Shown: positions 1 to 5,911 of the stretch, one piece after another | Numbering within the stretch: position 1 is the stretch's first letter | Layout of the letters: each line of letters begins with the position of its first letter | DNA from: Candidatus Magasanikbacteria bacterium RIFCSPHIGHO2_02_FULL_47_14 | GTDB taxonomy: Bacteria > Patescibacteriota > Patescibacteriia > Magasanikbacterales > UBA922 | NCBI GenBank assembly: GCA_001784275.1 | Contig: MFQB01000009.1 | Coordinates: 1-10,154 of the forward strand | Direction of reading: 5' to 3' | DNA length: 10,154 nt | Notes under the pieces: generated by a model | What the model saw: the letters and a program-made list of their open reading frames with translations, nothing else | The model's database searches: none | What the model was told of the DNA's origin: nothing | Program-made: the position numbers and the translations under genes

Positions 1-296
1 AGATGCGTTCTGTTGCTGCAGGTTTTTTGATCACCGGTGATCTTATGGGCCATCGTGTCTCCAACCTCTCCGAAGGGCAAAAAGGACTCCTGTCTTTTGC
101 TCGTCTTGTCCTTATGCGTCCCGGACTTCTCGTTTTGGACGAACCCACAAACCACATTAACTTTCGTCATATTCCGGTTATTGCGAGAGCATTGGACGCC
201 TTTGAGGGGGCCATGATCCTTATCTCCCACATGCCGGAGTTTGTGAGCCAAATAAAGGTAGACGACTCTCTGGACCTGACGAGGTTGCAATCTTAA
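1..296 (+). CDS. ABC-F family ATPase, C-terminal fragment
   Basis: This is the 3' end of a gene that begins before the window; the reading frame is open to the left edge, so the ATG at position 3 is probably internal. The visible 98 codons are the second half of an ABC ATPase domain: the signature LSEGQK, Walker B followed by the ABC-F hallmark (LLVLDEPTNH), and an H-loop histidine in ILISHM. The EPTNH motif and the end of the protein shortly after the H-loop region fit ABC-F proteins, soluble twin-ATPase factors that act on ribosomes rather than transporters. Two details deviate from the usual ABC-F text: the D-loop reads NHIN where NHLD is usual, and the H-loop is SHM rather than SHD. Which ABC-F subfamily this is cannot be told without the N-terminal half and the interdomain linker. 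The last codons contain the -35 element of the downstream csp promoter. Confidence 0.88.
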   Translation, partial: MRSVAAGFLITGDLMGHRVSNLSEGQKGLLSFARLVLMRPGLLVLDEPTNHINFRHIPVIARALDAFEGAMILISHMPEFVSQIKVDDSLDLTRLQS

Positions 297-313
297 GAGT
301 TTTGTGCTATCCT
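285..313 (+). promoter_or_regulatory. Promoter of the cold-shock gene (TTGCAA-17-TATCCT, extended -10)
   Basis: TTGCAA at 285-290 is followed after exactly 17 bp by TATCCT at 308-313, with the extended -10 dinucleotide TG at 305-306. The expected start of transcription is near 320, which gives a leader of about 95 nt. The -35 lies inside the last codons of the ABC-F gene. A 14-bp dyad, ATCCTA-AG-TAGGAT (309-322), covers the -10 and the predicted start. Confidence 0.75.
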
Positions 314-319
314 AAGTAG

Positions 320-415
320 GATCGAATAGATGCTATCAACAAACGTGGTCGAGTTTGGCTAGCTCTACCACATCACATTATTAACCTCAGTTTTTAACTG
401 AATAATACAATATCT
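320..415 (+). promoter_or_regulatory. Structured 5' leader of the cold-shock mRNA
   Basis: The roughly 95 nt between the predicted start of transcription and the csp start codon contain two hairpins. The first pairs GTGGT (345-349) with ACCAC (367-371), then after one mismatch GAG (351-353) with CTC (363-365), around a 9-nt loop. The second pairs TCAGTT (387-392) with AACTGA (396-401) around TTT, with flanking TTATT (378-382) able to pair with AATAA. No Shine-Dalgarno site precedes the ATG. Long structured leaders are known in cspA-family mRNAs, where they sense temperature; such a role here is inference. The pairing is seen directly, its function is not. Confidence 0.45.
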
Positions 416-619
416 ATGAACACAGGTATTATTGCTCGATTGACCGACAAAGGATTCGGTTTCATCAAGCGCGAAGGTGAAGAAAAAGACCTTTTCTTCC
501 ATTCAAATGAGTTGGTTGGCGTCAGCTTCAACGAACTCAAAGAAGGCGACGCAGTCACATTTGAAGTAGCAGAAAGTCCAAAAGGATTGAATGCTATCAA
601 AGTGAGCCGCGTGGCGTAA
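416..619 (+). CDS. CspA-family cold-shock domain protein
   Basis: The 67-residue product is a single cold-shock domain, the usual length for CspA-like proteins. RNP1 is KGFGFIK (residues 12-18) and RNP2 is LFFHS (26-30); both supply the aromatic residues that stack on single-stranded RNA or DNA. The end, with SPKGLNAIKV, matches the last strand of the fold. Family members are cytosolic nucleic-acid chaperones that melt mRNA structure. The N-terminal strand reads MNTGIIARLT, so the Trp found in the equivalent stretch of E. coli CspA (KWFN) is absent. The gene is monocistronic: its own promoter lies upstream and a strong hairpin terminator follows at 636-666. The start is fixed by the position of the conserved first strand. 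Confidence 0.95.
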   Translation: MNTGIIARLTDKGFGFIKREGEEKDLFFHSNELVGVSFNELKEGDAVTFEVAESPKGLNAIKVSRVA

Positions 620-635
620 AGTCGTTTCAGACACT

Positions 636-666
636 AAAATAACCCCGACTGAGTCGGGGTTATTTT
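636..666 (+). terminator. Intrinsic terminator after the cold-shock gene
   Basis: AAAATAACCCCGACT (636-650) and AGTCGGGGTTATTTT (652-666) are perfect reverse complements of 15 bases around one central base. The folded form has a GC-rich core, a 3-5 nt loop, a run of T at the 3' side and a run of A at the 5' side, so it could work in both directions. Confidence 0.92.
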
Positions 667-687
667 AAATTATAACAATAGACCATC

Positions 688-726
688 TTGACAATTTTTT
701 TGAGAGAGGCATACTAGATATATAAT
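688..726 (+). promoter_or_regulatory. Strong promoter upstream of a 39-codon ORF
   Basis: A perfect -35, TTGACA (688-693), is followed after 16 bp by CATACT (710-715). A second reading is TTGAGA (700-705), 15 bp, then a perfect TATAAT (721-726). Either would start transcription between about 722 and 733, shortly before the ATG at 745. This is the only consensus TTGACA among the promoters seen here. Confidence 0.65.
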
Positions 727-744
727 TCATTTAACCCCAAGCCT

Positions 745-864
745 ATGCGCGATGACAAAGACGACAACATGAAAATTGGGAAAGAAATGGGAGAAAAAGA
801 CGCCAAAGAAATGGAAGATAAAGATAAAAATGGCGATGAAGGAAAAGAAAAAGATGAAGAGTAA
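745..864 (+). CDS. Small highly charged protein, 39 residues, unknown function
   Basis: An ATG at 745 opens a 39-codon frame ending in TAA at 862-864. By my count 27 of 39 residues are charged (9 Asp, 8 Glu, 9 Lys, 1 Arg), with a net charge near -7, no Cys, no aromatic residue and almost no hydrophobic core. It starts MRDDKDDNMK and ends GKEKDEE, so it should be disordered, soluble and cytosolic. Support for a real transcription unit is good: a TTGACA promoter lies just upstream and a perfect terminator hairpin starts 12 bases after the stop. The ATG is preceded by T like all other starts in this window, and there is no SD site. I do not recognise a family. The alternative is a small non-coding RNA of about 170-180 nt whose purine-rich middle happens to be open. 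Confidence 0.55.
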   Translation: MRDDKDDNMKIGKEMGEKDAKEMEDKDKNGDEGKEKDEE

Positions 865-875
865 CGACCGGTTAT

Positions 876-904
876 AAAAAGGAACCTGACTGCGGTTCCT
901 TTTT
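876..904. terminator. Bidirectional terminator between convergent units
   Basis: AAAAAGGAACC (876-886) pairs perfectly with GGTTCCTTTTT (894-904) around a 7-nt loop. It follows the 39-codon ORF on the plus strand and the DoxX-like gene on the minus strand (stop at 931), and has a T run on the 3' side in both directions. Confidence 0.9.
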
Positions 905-930
905 ATGTTGACACTGTACGCCTGGGACGA

Positions 931-1290
931 CTATCTTCGATGTGGCCAGCGATCAAACAAAAGCGCTAGCGTTCCACCGAGAAGGCCAATATCTCGAGCA
1001 ATGAGACTATCGAGGTTTCCAGTTGTAGTCAGTAAAACCCCTGCGATGTGGAGACTACCAAGTAACGCTGGAATCCACACCTTGAATCCTAAAATTAACC
1101 AGGCGCCAATGACGATATCGATAATCCCTGTGGTTTTCATGAATTGAGCTAAGTCCCCAGGGATCATTCCTTGAGCCCAAGGTTGCATAAATCCTGCCCA
1201 GGCCAGGGGGGCGGACAAGATCTGGAATCCGAGAATAACAAACGTTACACCCAGTCCAAGACGCAGGATGTGATAGGCATGGTTTGCCAT
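931..1290 (-). CDS. DoxX-like small membrane protein
   Basis: The 119-residue product has about four hydrophobic segments (roughly residues 8-28, 52-69, 72-92 and 99-111), and the first part (HILRLGLGVTFVILGFQIL) resembles the start of DoxX-family membrane proteins. The family is widespread and poorly characterised. Some members are linked to quinone or thiosulfate oxidation or to redox control, but I would not transfer any of these roles here. It is the last gene of a minus-strand operon, starting 18 bases after the stop of the response regulator, and is followed by the shared terminator at 876-904. There is no SD site before the ATG. The link to a two-component system suggests it is controlled with, or acts near, that pathway; this is inference from position only. 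Confidence 0.75.
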   Translation of the reverse strand: MANHAYHILRLGLGVTFVILGFQILSAPLAWAGFMQPWAQGMIPGDLAQFMKTTGIIDIVIGAWLILGFKVWIPALLGSLHIAGVLLTTTGNLDSLIARDIGLLGGTLALLFDRWPHRR

Positions 1291-1308
1291 ATGAGAAGGT
1301 TAAATAAA

Positions 1309-1686
1309 TTATTCGACAAGACGTTTGACGGTATCGACAATTTCCTGAAGTCGAGTGTTACTTTTCACAAAATATTCATTGGCACCGAGATGCAGACCTT
1401 CTTCGATGTCGCGCTCCTGTCCAAGGTTCGAGAGTATAACAATCGGTGTTTTTTTAAATGCAGCGTCGGCCCGGATATCTTTAATAATCTCAAATCCATT
1501 TCCGTCTTGTAACATGATATCAACAATAAAGATGTCGGGCTTATTTTGTTCGGCGAGTCGCATAACTACGTTGCCTTCCGGTGTTTCGATGACGTCAAAT
1601 CCCTCCTGCGTAAAACGCGACGAGTAGAGGCGTAACGAAAAAACATCGTCTTCGACAATGAGTATTTTCTTTTTTGCGGCTGGCAT
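1309..1686 (-). CDS. Single-domain response regulator (CheY-like receiver)
   Basis: The product is 125 residues, one receiver domain with no DNA-binding or enzymatic output domain. Visible landmarks are the acidic pair Asp13-Asp14 after the first strand (ILIVEDD), the phosphoacceptor Asp56 in IFIVDIML, Ser86 in the switch position (VILSNLG) and Lys108 in FVKSN. All residues for Mg2+ binding and phosphorylation are present. The gene starts 11 bases after the stop of the histidine kinase and is surely its partner. With no output domain it should act by protein-protein contact or pass phosphate on to another protein. No SD site is visible before the ATG. Confidence 0.93.
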   Translation of the reverse strand: MPAAKKKILIVEDDVFSLRLYSSRFTQEGFDVIETPEGNVVMRLAEQNKPDIFIVDIMLQDGNGFEIIKDIRADAAFKKTPIVILSNLGQERDIEEGLHLGANEYFVKSNTRLQEIVDTVKRLVE

Positions 1687-1697
1687 ATTGAGAGGGG

Positions 1698-2810
1698 TTA
1701 GGCTTTAAAGAGAATTGAAAAAGTCGTCGTCTTGTTTGGAATGCTCTCAAACCAAATCTTGCCGTCGTACAAACGCACTAACTCGTGCGTAATATATAAG
1801 CCGAGTCCAGTGCCATCGCCCTGCTTTTTGATCGCATTTTTTGCCCGAAAAAACTTTGCAAAAATGAACTGTTGGCTTTGTTTTGGAATGCCGATTCCTT
1901 CATTTGCACAAGAGAACAACACATCCTGGCCCTGTCGTTTTATGACCAATCTAATGGCAGTGTGTGGGTTGGCGTACCGAATGGCGTTTTCTATGAGATT
2001 TTGGACAATAGTCCGCAGATGGTGCTTGTCCACCTTTACATCATGCATCTTGTCAGTATCCAGGTCAATATCAAATCTCACGTTATTCGCAGTCGCAAAA
2101 TGCTGGAGGTCGGCAATCACCTTATCTAGAATTTCCTCAACGGCGGTATGTTCGACGTCTTCACGGATATGTTGATTTTGGAGACGAGAAACGTTCAACA
2201 AGTCGTTGATAAGGGTGTTCATCTCGTGGAGCGTTTTGTATGCCTGTTGCAAGTACTCCTTGTGAGTCTTGTTTAATTTTCCTTCTTTTTCCGTGAGAAC
2301 ATACTCCAACGCCCACTGCACGTTGCCAAGTGGCGTGCGAAGTTGGTGACTGGCGACTCTCGCGAAGTCTGCATGGTACTCCTCCTCCTTTTTTTCTTCT
2401 GTGATGTCACGAAATACAATAATTGCACCTTTGGTTTTATTACGGTCACGAATCGGAGTTACGGTGATCGATGACCAAAATAATGCTCCTGTATGTTTTT
2501 TAAACTGTCGAATGGCGTTCACGGTTTTTTTCCCGTCGGTGATTGCCTCCATGAGCGCTGCATTTTTTTTCGTAATGACCACGCCTTTGTCGTTCAGTGC
2601 ACCGAACGGTTTGAGACAAAACTCCCCAATCAACTTTTCAGCCGAGATCCCCAGCAACTCAGTCGCGGCAGAGTTTACGATTCGGATGGTTCCTTTTGCA
2701 TCAACCAAAAAAATTCCATCACCAATACTATCGAGTAAAAACTGAATTTTGTTGTCTAAAATTTTTGCGACATCGTTCAGGACGGCATTTTTTGCAGAGA
2801 AAAAAATCAT
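1698..2810 (-). CDS. Cytosolic PAS-domain sensor histidine kinase
   Basis: With the start at 2810 the protein is 370 residues. A PAS domain spans about 20-140 (FLLDSIGDGIFLVDAKG, then ITVTPIRDR and IIVFRDITE). The HisKA helix carries the phosphorylated His155 in ASHQLRTPL, and the ATPase domain has the N box (NLIENAIRYA, 271-280), G1 (NEGIGIP, 303-309) and G2 (GDGTGLGL, 331-338). In G1 the usual Asp of DxGxG is Asn303, a variant seen in other kinases. No membrane segment is visible, so it should sense a cytosolic signal through the PAS pocket. The frame stays open upstream to 3026, but those residues are antisense to the neighbouring gene and rich in Arg/Pro. An extended -10 at 2837-2829 predicts transcription from about 2822, which excludes the ATG at 2840 and favours 2810. 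It is the first gene of the operon kinase - regulator - DoxX-like protein. Confidence 0.92.
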   Translation of the reverse strand: MIFFSAKNAVLNDVAKILDNKIQFLLDSIGDGIFLVDAKGTIRIVNSAATELLGISAEKLIGEFCLKPFGALNDKGVVITKKNAALMEAITDGKKTVNAIRQFKKHTGALFWSSITVTPIRDRNKTKGAIIVFRDITEEKKEEEYHADFARVASHQLRTPLGNVQWALEYVLTEKEGKLNKTHKEYLQQAYKTLHEMNTLINDLLNVSRLQNQHIREDVEHTAVEEILDKVIADLQHFATANNVRFDIDLDTDKMHDVKVDKHHLRTIVQNLIENAIRYANPHTAIRLVIKRQGQDVLFSCANEGIGIPKQSQQFIFAKFFRAKNAIKKQGDGTGLGLYITHELVRLYDGKIWFESIPNKTTTFSILFKA

Positions 2811-2828
2811 AGAAGTATAATTGTTCTT

Positions 2829-2837
2829 AGTGTACCA
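2829..2837 (-). promoter_or_regulatory. Extended -10 promoter of the kinase operon
   Basis: On the minus strand the sequence reads TGGTACACT, an extended -10 (TGn-TACACT). No good -35 lies 17 bp upstream. The predicted start of transcription is near 2822, giving a leader of about 12 nt before the ATG at 2810. Confidence 0.5.
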
Positions 2838-2852
2838 CATTTTTTTGAGGTT

Positions 2853-2861
2853 TGGTATACT
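2853..2861 (+). promoter_or_regulatory. Extended -10 promoter of the surface-protein gene
   Basis: TGGTATACT is a near-perfect extended -10 without a recognisable -35. Its last base is at 2861 and the ATG begins at 2870, so transcription starting about 7 bases downstream would give an mRNA with 0-3 nt of leader, that is a leaderless message. Confidence 0.6.
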
Positions 2862-2869
2862 GACTGAGT

Positions 2870-3379
2870 ATGAAAAAGATAATTCTCTGTTTGATGGTTG
2901 CAATACAGCTGGGGTACATGCCTGGCGCCTCAGCGCATTTAGCCGGCGGTGAAGATCGTGACCTCGGAGAGGTGATCGAGGACTTTGGATATGATCCCTC
3001 GCCGATAGTGGCGGGAGAAGGTGCATTTCTTGCCTTTAACTTTGTTCGGAAACAAGATCAAAAGCCGGTTCCACCAGCGTCACTCTGGGTACGTATTTCT
3101 CAGGACGACGATATTTTGTTTTCAGGGACACTGGCTCCTGAGGCAGAGCACATGGTTTTGTCGTATGTTTTTCCGCGTGCAGGAAGGTATCAGATCCTGA
3201 CACGATTTGAAGATAACGATAAAAAACGTGAAGAGGTTTTTACTGTTCAAGTACAAAAGAGAACTTCTTCTGAAACGTCTCCATGGGTGGCTGCAGGCAT
3301 GGTCGGCGGTCTTTTGCTTTTGAATATGCTGCTGATTACCTGGTATCAAAGCCGGAAACGAAAACAGTCTACACATTGA
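2870..3379 (+). CDS. Secreted, C-terminally membrane-anchored protein of unknown function
   Basis: The 169-residue product has an N-terminal signal peptide (MKKIILCLMVAIQLGYMPGA...) with a likely signal peptidase I site after ASA (residue 22), a beta-rich extracytoplasmic domain of about 115 residues and one membrane helix at about 139-159, followed by a basic tail (QSRKRKQ) that should face the cytosol. The domain (YDPSPIVAGE, LAFNFV, VWVRIS-like strand, AGRYQILTRF) looks like an immunoglobulin-like fold similar in layout to FixH/YtkA-type domains; that comparison is by eye and weak. The mature protein would begin with His23. Its mRNA is probably leaderless. It is divergent to the kinase operon, so shared control is possible. 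Its TGA stop lies inside the -35 of the asnS promoter. Confidence 0.8.
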   Translation: MKKIILCLMVAIQLGYMPGASAHLAGGEDRDLGEVIEDFGYDPSPIVAGEGAFLAFNFVRKQDQKPVPPASLWVRISQDDDILFSGTLAPEAEHMVLSYVFPRAGRYQILTRFEDNDKKREEVFTVQVQKRTSSETSPWVAAGMVGGLLLLNMLLITWYQSRKRKQSTH

Positions 3380-3404
3380 TTGAGGTATAAAAGTATGCTA
3401 CCCT
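3376..3404 (+). promoter_or_regulatory. Promoter of the asnS operon (TTGATT-17-TACCCT, extended -10)
   Basis: TTGATT (3376-3381) and TACCCT (3399-3404) are separated by exactly 17 bp, with TG at 3396-3397. Transcription should start near 3411, giving a leader of about 17 nt that has no SD site. The -35 overlaps the stop codon of the upstream gene, and no terminator lies between the two genes, so read-through is also possible. Confidence 0.75.
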
Positions 3405-3427
3405 GAGAGTGCTTTTATTGACGTATT

Positions 3428-4720
3428 ATGTATATTCGAATTAGCAATATTTCTGCTACAGTTGGCCAAGAAGTTACAATTAAGGGTTGGCTGTACAACA
3501 AACGTTCGTCAGGGTCTATTGCATTTTTGGAGCTTCGAGATGGATCAGGGTTTATCCAAGCTATTGTTTCGAAAGGCAGTGTTACAGATGAGACCTGGGC
3601 TGCGGCAGAAGCAATAACTCAAGAGTCTTCAGTTATTGCGACCGGAACAGTATCAGAGCATCCGCGTAAACCGGGGGAGTACGAACTCCAGGTCCGTGAA
3701 CTGAGTATTGTCCAACAGGCTTCTGACTACCCGATTGCACACAAAGAACATGGTCCAGAGTTTTTGCTTGACAATCGTCACTTATGGTTGCGCAGCAAAC
3801 GCCAGTGGGCGATTCAGCGCGTCCGTGATGTTGTCATACAGGCGGTGTATGACTACTTTCACCAGGAAGGATTTATCAAGATTGACACTCCGATTATTAC
3901 ACCAAACGCCTGTGAAGGCGCAACGACACTTTTTGGTATCGAGTACTTTGACGAAGGAACCGTATTTTTGTCACAGTCAGGACAGCTGTATCTTGAGGCG
4001 GCAGTGATGTCAGTTGGCCGCGCATTCGATTTTGGTCCGACGTTTCGTGCTGAAAAGAGTAAAACCCGGCGTCATCTTACCGAGTTTTGGATGATGGACG
4101 CTGAGGCAACATTTGTTGAGCACGAAGACAATATGCATATTCAGGAACAGATGATCGTATTTATTGTTGCACGTTGTCTGGAAAAGTGTCAGCAAGAGCT
4201 GGCCATACTCGAGCGGCCGCTCGAACCCCTGCAAAAGATTCATGGGCCGTTTCCTCGCCTTACATACACCGAAGCCATCGACCAACTCCATACGCTTGGT
4301 TCAGACATCAAGTTTGGGGATGACCTTGGCAACGACGATGAAGGATTGCTTACACAAAATTCTGAATTGCCGATTTTCATTCATAAATGGCCCAAGACCA
4401 TTAAGCCGTTTTATATGAAGCAGGACCCGGAAAACCCCGACCTTGTATTAAATGATGATCTTATCGGTATTGAGGGGTCTGGAGAACTCATTGGCGGGTC
4501 ACAACGTGAAGATAATTACGATAAGTTAAAATCGGCTATCGAAAAAGAAGGACTCCAAGGGCCGGAATATCAGTGGTATCTTGACTTACGTCGCTACGGT
4601 TCGGTGCCGCATGCAGGATTTGGCCTCGGCCTCGAGCGGACTGTGGGTTGGATCTGCGGGGTGCAACACATCCGTGAAACTATCCCATTTCCTCGTTTGC
4701 TTAACCGCATCAGACCGTAG
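3428..4720 (+). CDS. asnS: Asparaginyl-tRNA synthetase
   Basis: A class IIb aminoacyl-tRNA synthetase of 430 residues, a normal length for this enzyme, which charges tRNA-Asn with asparagine in the cytosol. The N-terminal OB-fold that reads the anticodon covers about 1-100 (VTIKGWLYNKRSSGSIAFLELRD). The catalytic core follows: motif 1 near FIKIDTPIITPNACEG (149-164), LSQSGQLYLEAAVMS (181-195), motif 2 in FRAEKSKTRRHLTEFWM (206-222), and motif 3 in GFGLGLERTVGW (398-408). The EAxxSKTRRHLTEFWM-type motif 2 and the ending IPFPRLLNRIRP separate it from bacterial AspRS and identify AsnRS. The N-terminal domain is intact, which argues against an asparagine-synthetase paralogue. It is first in an operon of four, 15 nt ahead of the next gene. 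With AsnRS present, the cell can make Asn-tRNA directly. Confidence 0.95.
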   Translation: MYIRISNISATVGQEVTIKGWLYNKRSSGSIAFLELRDGSGFIQAIVSKGSVTDETWAAAEAITQESSVIATGTVSEHPRKPGEYELQVRELSIVQQASDYPIAHKEHGPEFLLDNRHLWLRSKRQWAIQRVRDVVIQAVYDYFHQEGFIKIDTPIITPNACEGATTLFGIEYFDEGTVFLSQSGQLYLEAAVMSVGRAFDFGPTFRAEKSKTRRHLTEFWMMDAEATFVEHEDNMHIQEQMIVFIVARCLEKCQQELAILERPLEPLQKIHGPFPRLTYTEAIDQLHTLGSDIKFGDDLGNDDEGLLTQNSELPIFIHKWPKTIKPFYMKQDPENPDLVLNDDLIGIEGSGELIGGSQREDNYDKLKSAIEKEGLQGPEYQWYLDLRRYGSVPHAGFGLGLERTVGWICGVQHIRETIPFPRLLNRIRP

Positions 4721-4735
4721 ACATAACACTTTTTT

Positions 4736-5899
4736 ATGGGGCCATCGCGTGAGGCCTTTCCTCAAGAAGAACTTCAGACTCCACAACCACGTATTTCTCC
4801 CGAAGCCATGCAGAGTAGTTTGTTGAATTTGCATACTCCAGATTCACCAGTGGGTCAGGAAGTGGAGCGTGCCTATAAAGAAGCATCTGAAGGCAACGCC
4901 GAGTACCTGGTGGAGTTGTACGAAAAACAACAAGAGCAACTTGATCGGTATGCAGAGGACGAGTTAGTTTTTTTCGGTAATATTTTACATACCATCAGCA
5001 CACATTGGGACGGATATTTTGATCAGCAGCAGGCAGAATTTCAGGAATATCAGAAATCCTTGCAGCCATTATTTGACGGTTGCCAAGGCCGCTTTGCGGA
5101 TCTTGTTCATTTGCATGAGGCACTTACGTCGGTTGGAAAAACAGAAAAGACAGGCCCTTCTTTAAGAGAAAAACTCCAGAGACTGATTGAAAAGTTTATT
5201 GTTTTCTATGAGTCAGAAGAAGGACAAAAACAAGATGCACAGTTGTTTTTAACAGACGTGCGTTTAAAGTTAGATGAGATTATCGAAAGTCTACAAGGAA
5301 TAAACGCAGAAGAGGGTAGCGCCGCAAGTGAAGAAGATGTCTTGGAGTATTACGATACCGATGACACTGCGGACGACAATGTCGCAGATTCTGCGCGGAC
5401 ACAATCAACGACAACTGCTGACGTGGCAGCGACAACTCAGTCAGAAGACGTAAAAGACGCGGTAGGGTTTATAGTGGGTGAAGGTGAAGAGAGCTCTCAC
5501 GAAGTTGCCGATATTATGACGCGTATTACTGAAGATGAAGAACAAATGTTGTTATGGAAAAAAATGATACATCACGGATTTTTTCGTGGTTTGATCCACG
5601 AACAAGAGCCGGGGGTGTTTAAGTTGTCGCTCACACATCAAGTCTTGCCTTGGTGTGGGATTCCCTCAGAAGAGTTCTTTGAGAAAAACAAACGATATTA
5701 CGATCTTTTTCCGGAGGCGCTCGCAGAAGTTACCAATCCAAAAACAGGTGAACACTTTCCTGAAGCGGTTTTTTTAGACGAAAGTGGATATGCGTTGCGA
5801 TATTTTTTGCAAGATCGGTGGGACGAGTACTTGCGAACCCCACAGTATCGCACGTATTATTACCACTTTGTTGATCAGCAGGTGCCATTTGCGGCATAA
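4736..5899 (+). CDS. Acidic cytosolic protein of unknown function
   Basis: I do not recognise this 387-residue protein. There is no signal peptide or membrane segment. Three parts can be seen: an N-terminal helical region (about 41-190) rich in Glu, Gln and Leu with coiled-coil-like stretches; a disordered acidic and Thr/Ser-rich linker (about 191-256, e.g. YYDTDDTADDNVAD); and a C-terminal part (about 257-387) with a mixed helical pattern and many aromatic residues (WKKMIHHGFFRGLI, RYFLQDRWDEYL, YRTYYYHFVDQQVPF). No catalytic motif stands out. Codon use and base composition look like those of the neighbours, so nothing suggests transfer. It starts 15 nt after asnS and ends 12 nt before the FN3 gene, so it is cotranscribed with both. 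The ATG has no SD site and follows a run of T. Confidence 0.82.
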   Translation: MGPSREAFPQEELQTPQPRISPEAMQSSLLNLHTPDSPVGQEVERAYKEASEGNAEYLVELYEKQQEQLDRYAEDELVFFGNILHTISTHWDGYFDQQQAEFQEYQKSLQPLFDGCQGRFADLVHLHEALTSVGKTEKTGPSLREKLQRLIEKFIVFYESEEGQKQDAQLFLTDVRLKLDEIIESLQGINAEEGSAASEEDVLEYYDTDDTADDNVADSARTQSTTTADVAATTQSEDVKDAVGFIVGEGEESSHEVADIMTRITEDEEQMLLWKKMIHHGFFRGLIHEQEPGVFKLSLTHQVLPWCGIPSEEFFEKNKRYYDLFPEALAEVTNPKTGEHFPEAVFLDESGYALRYFLQDRWDEYLRTPQYRTYYYHFVDQQVPFAA

Positions 5900-5911
5900 T
5901 AGCAAGTACGT

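Noticed and set aside
345..371. tRNA-like or anticodon-arm-like hairpin before the cold-shock gene
   Set aside because: There is no acceptor stem, no T arm and no CCA context; only one stem-loop with a mismatch is present.
394..600. 68-codon open frame antisense to the cold-shock gene
   Set aside because: The plus strand encodes an obvious cold-shock domain; the antisense frame is a shadow without family features.
2811..3026. N-terminal extension of the histidine kinase (72 more residues)
   Set aside because: It is antisense to the signal peptide and first domain of the divergent gene, is rich in Arg, Pro and Leu, has no domain, and lies upstream of the predicted transcription start.
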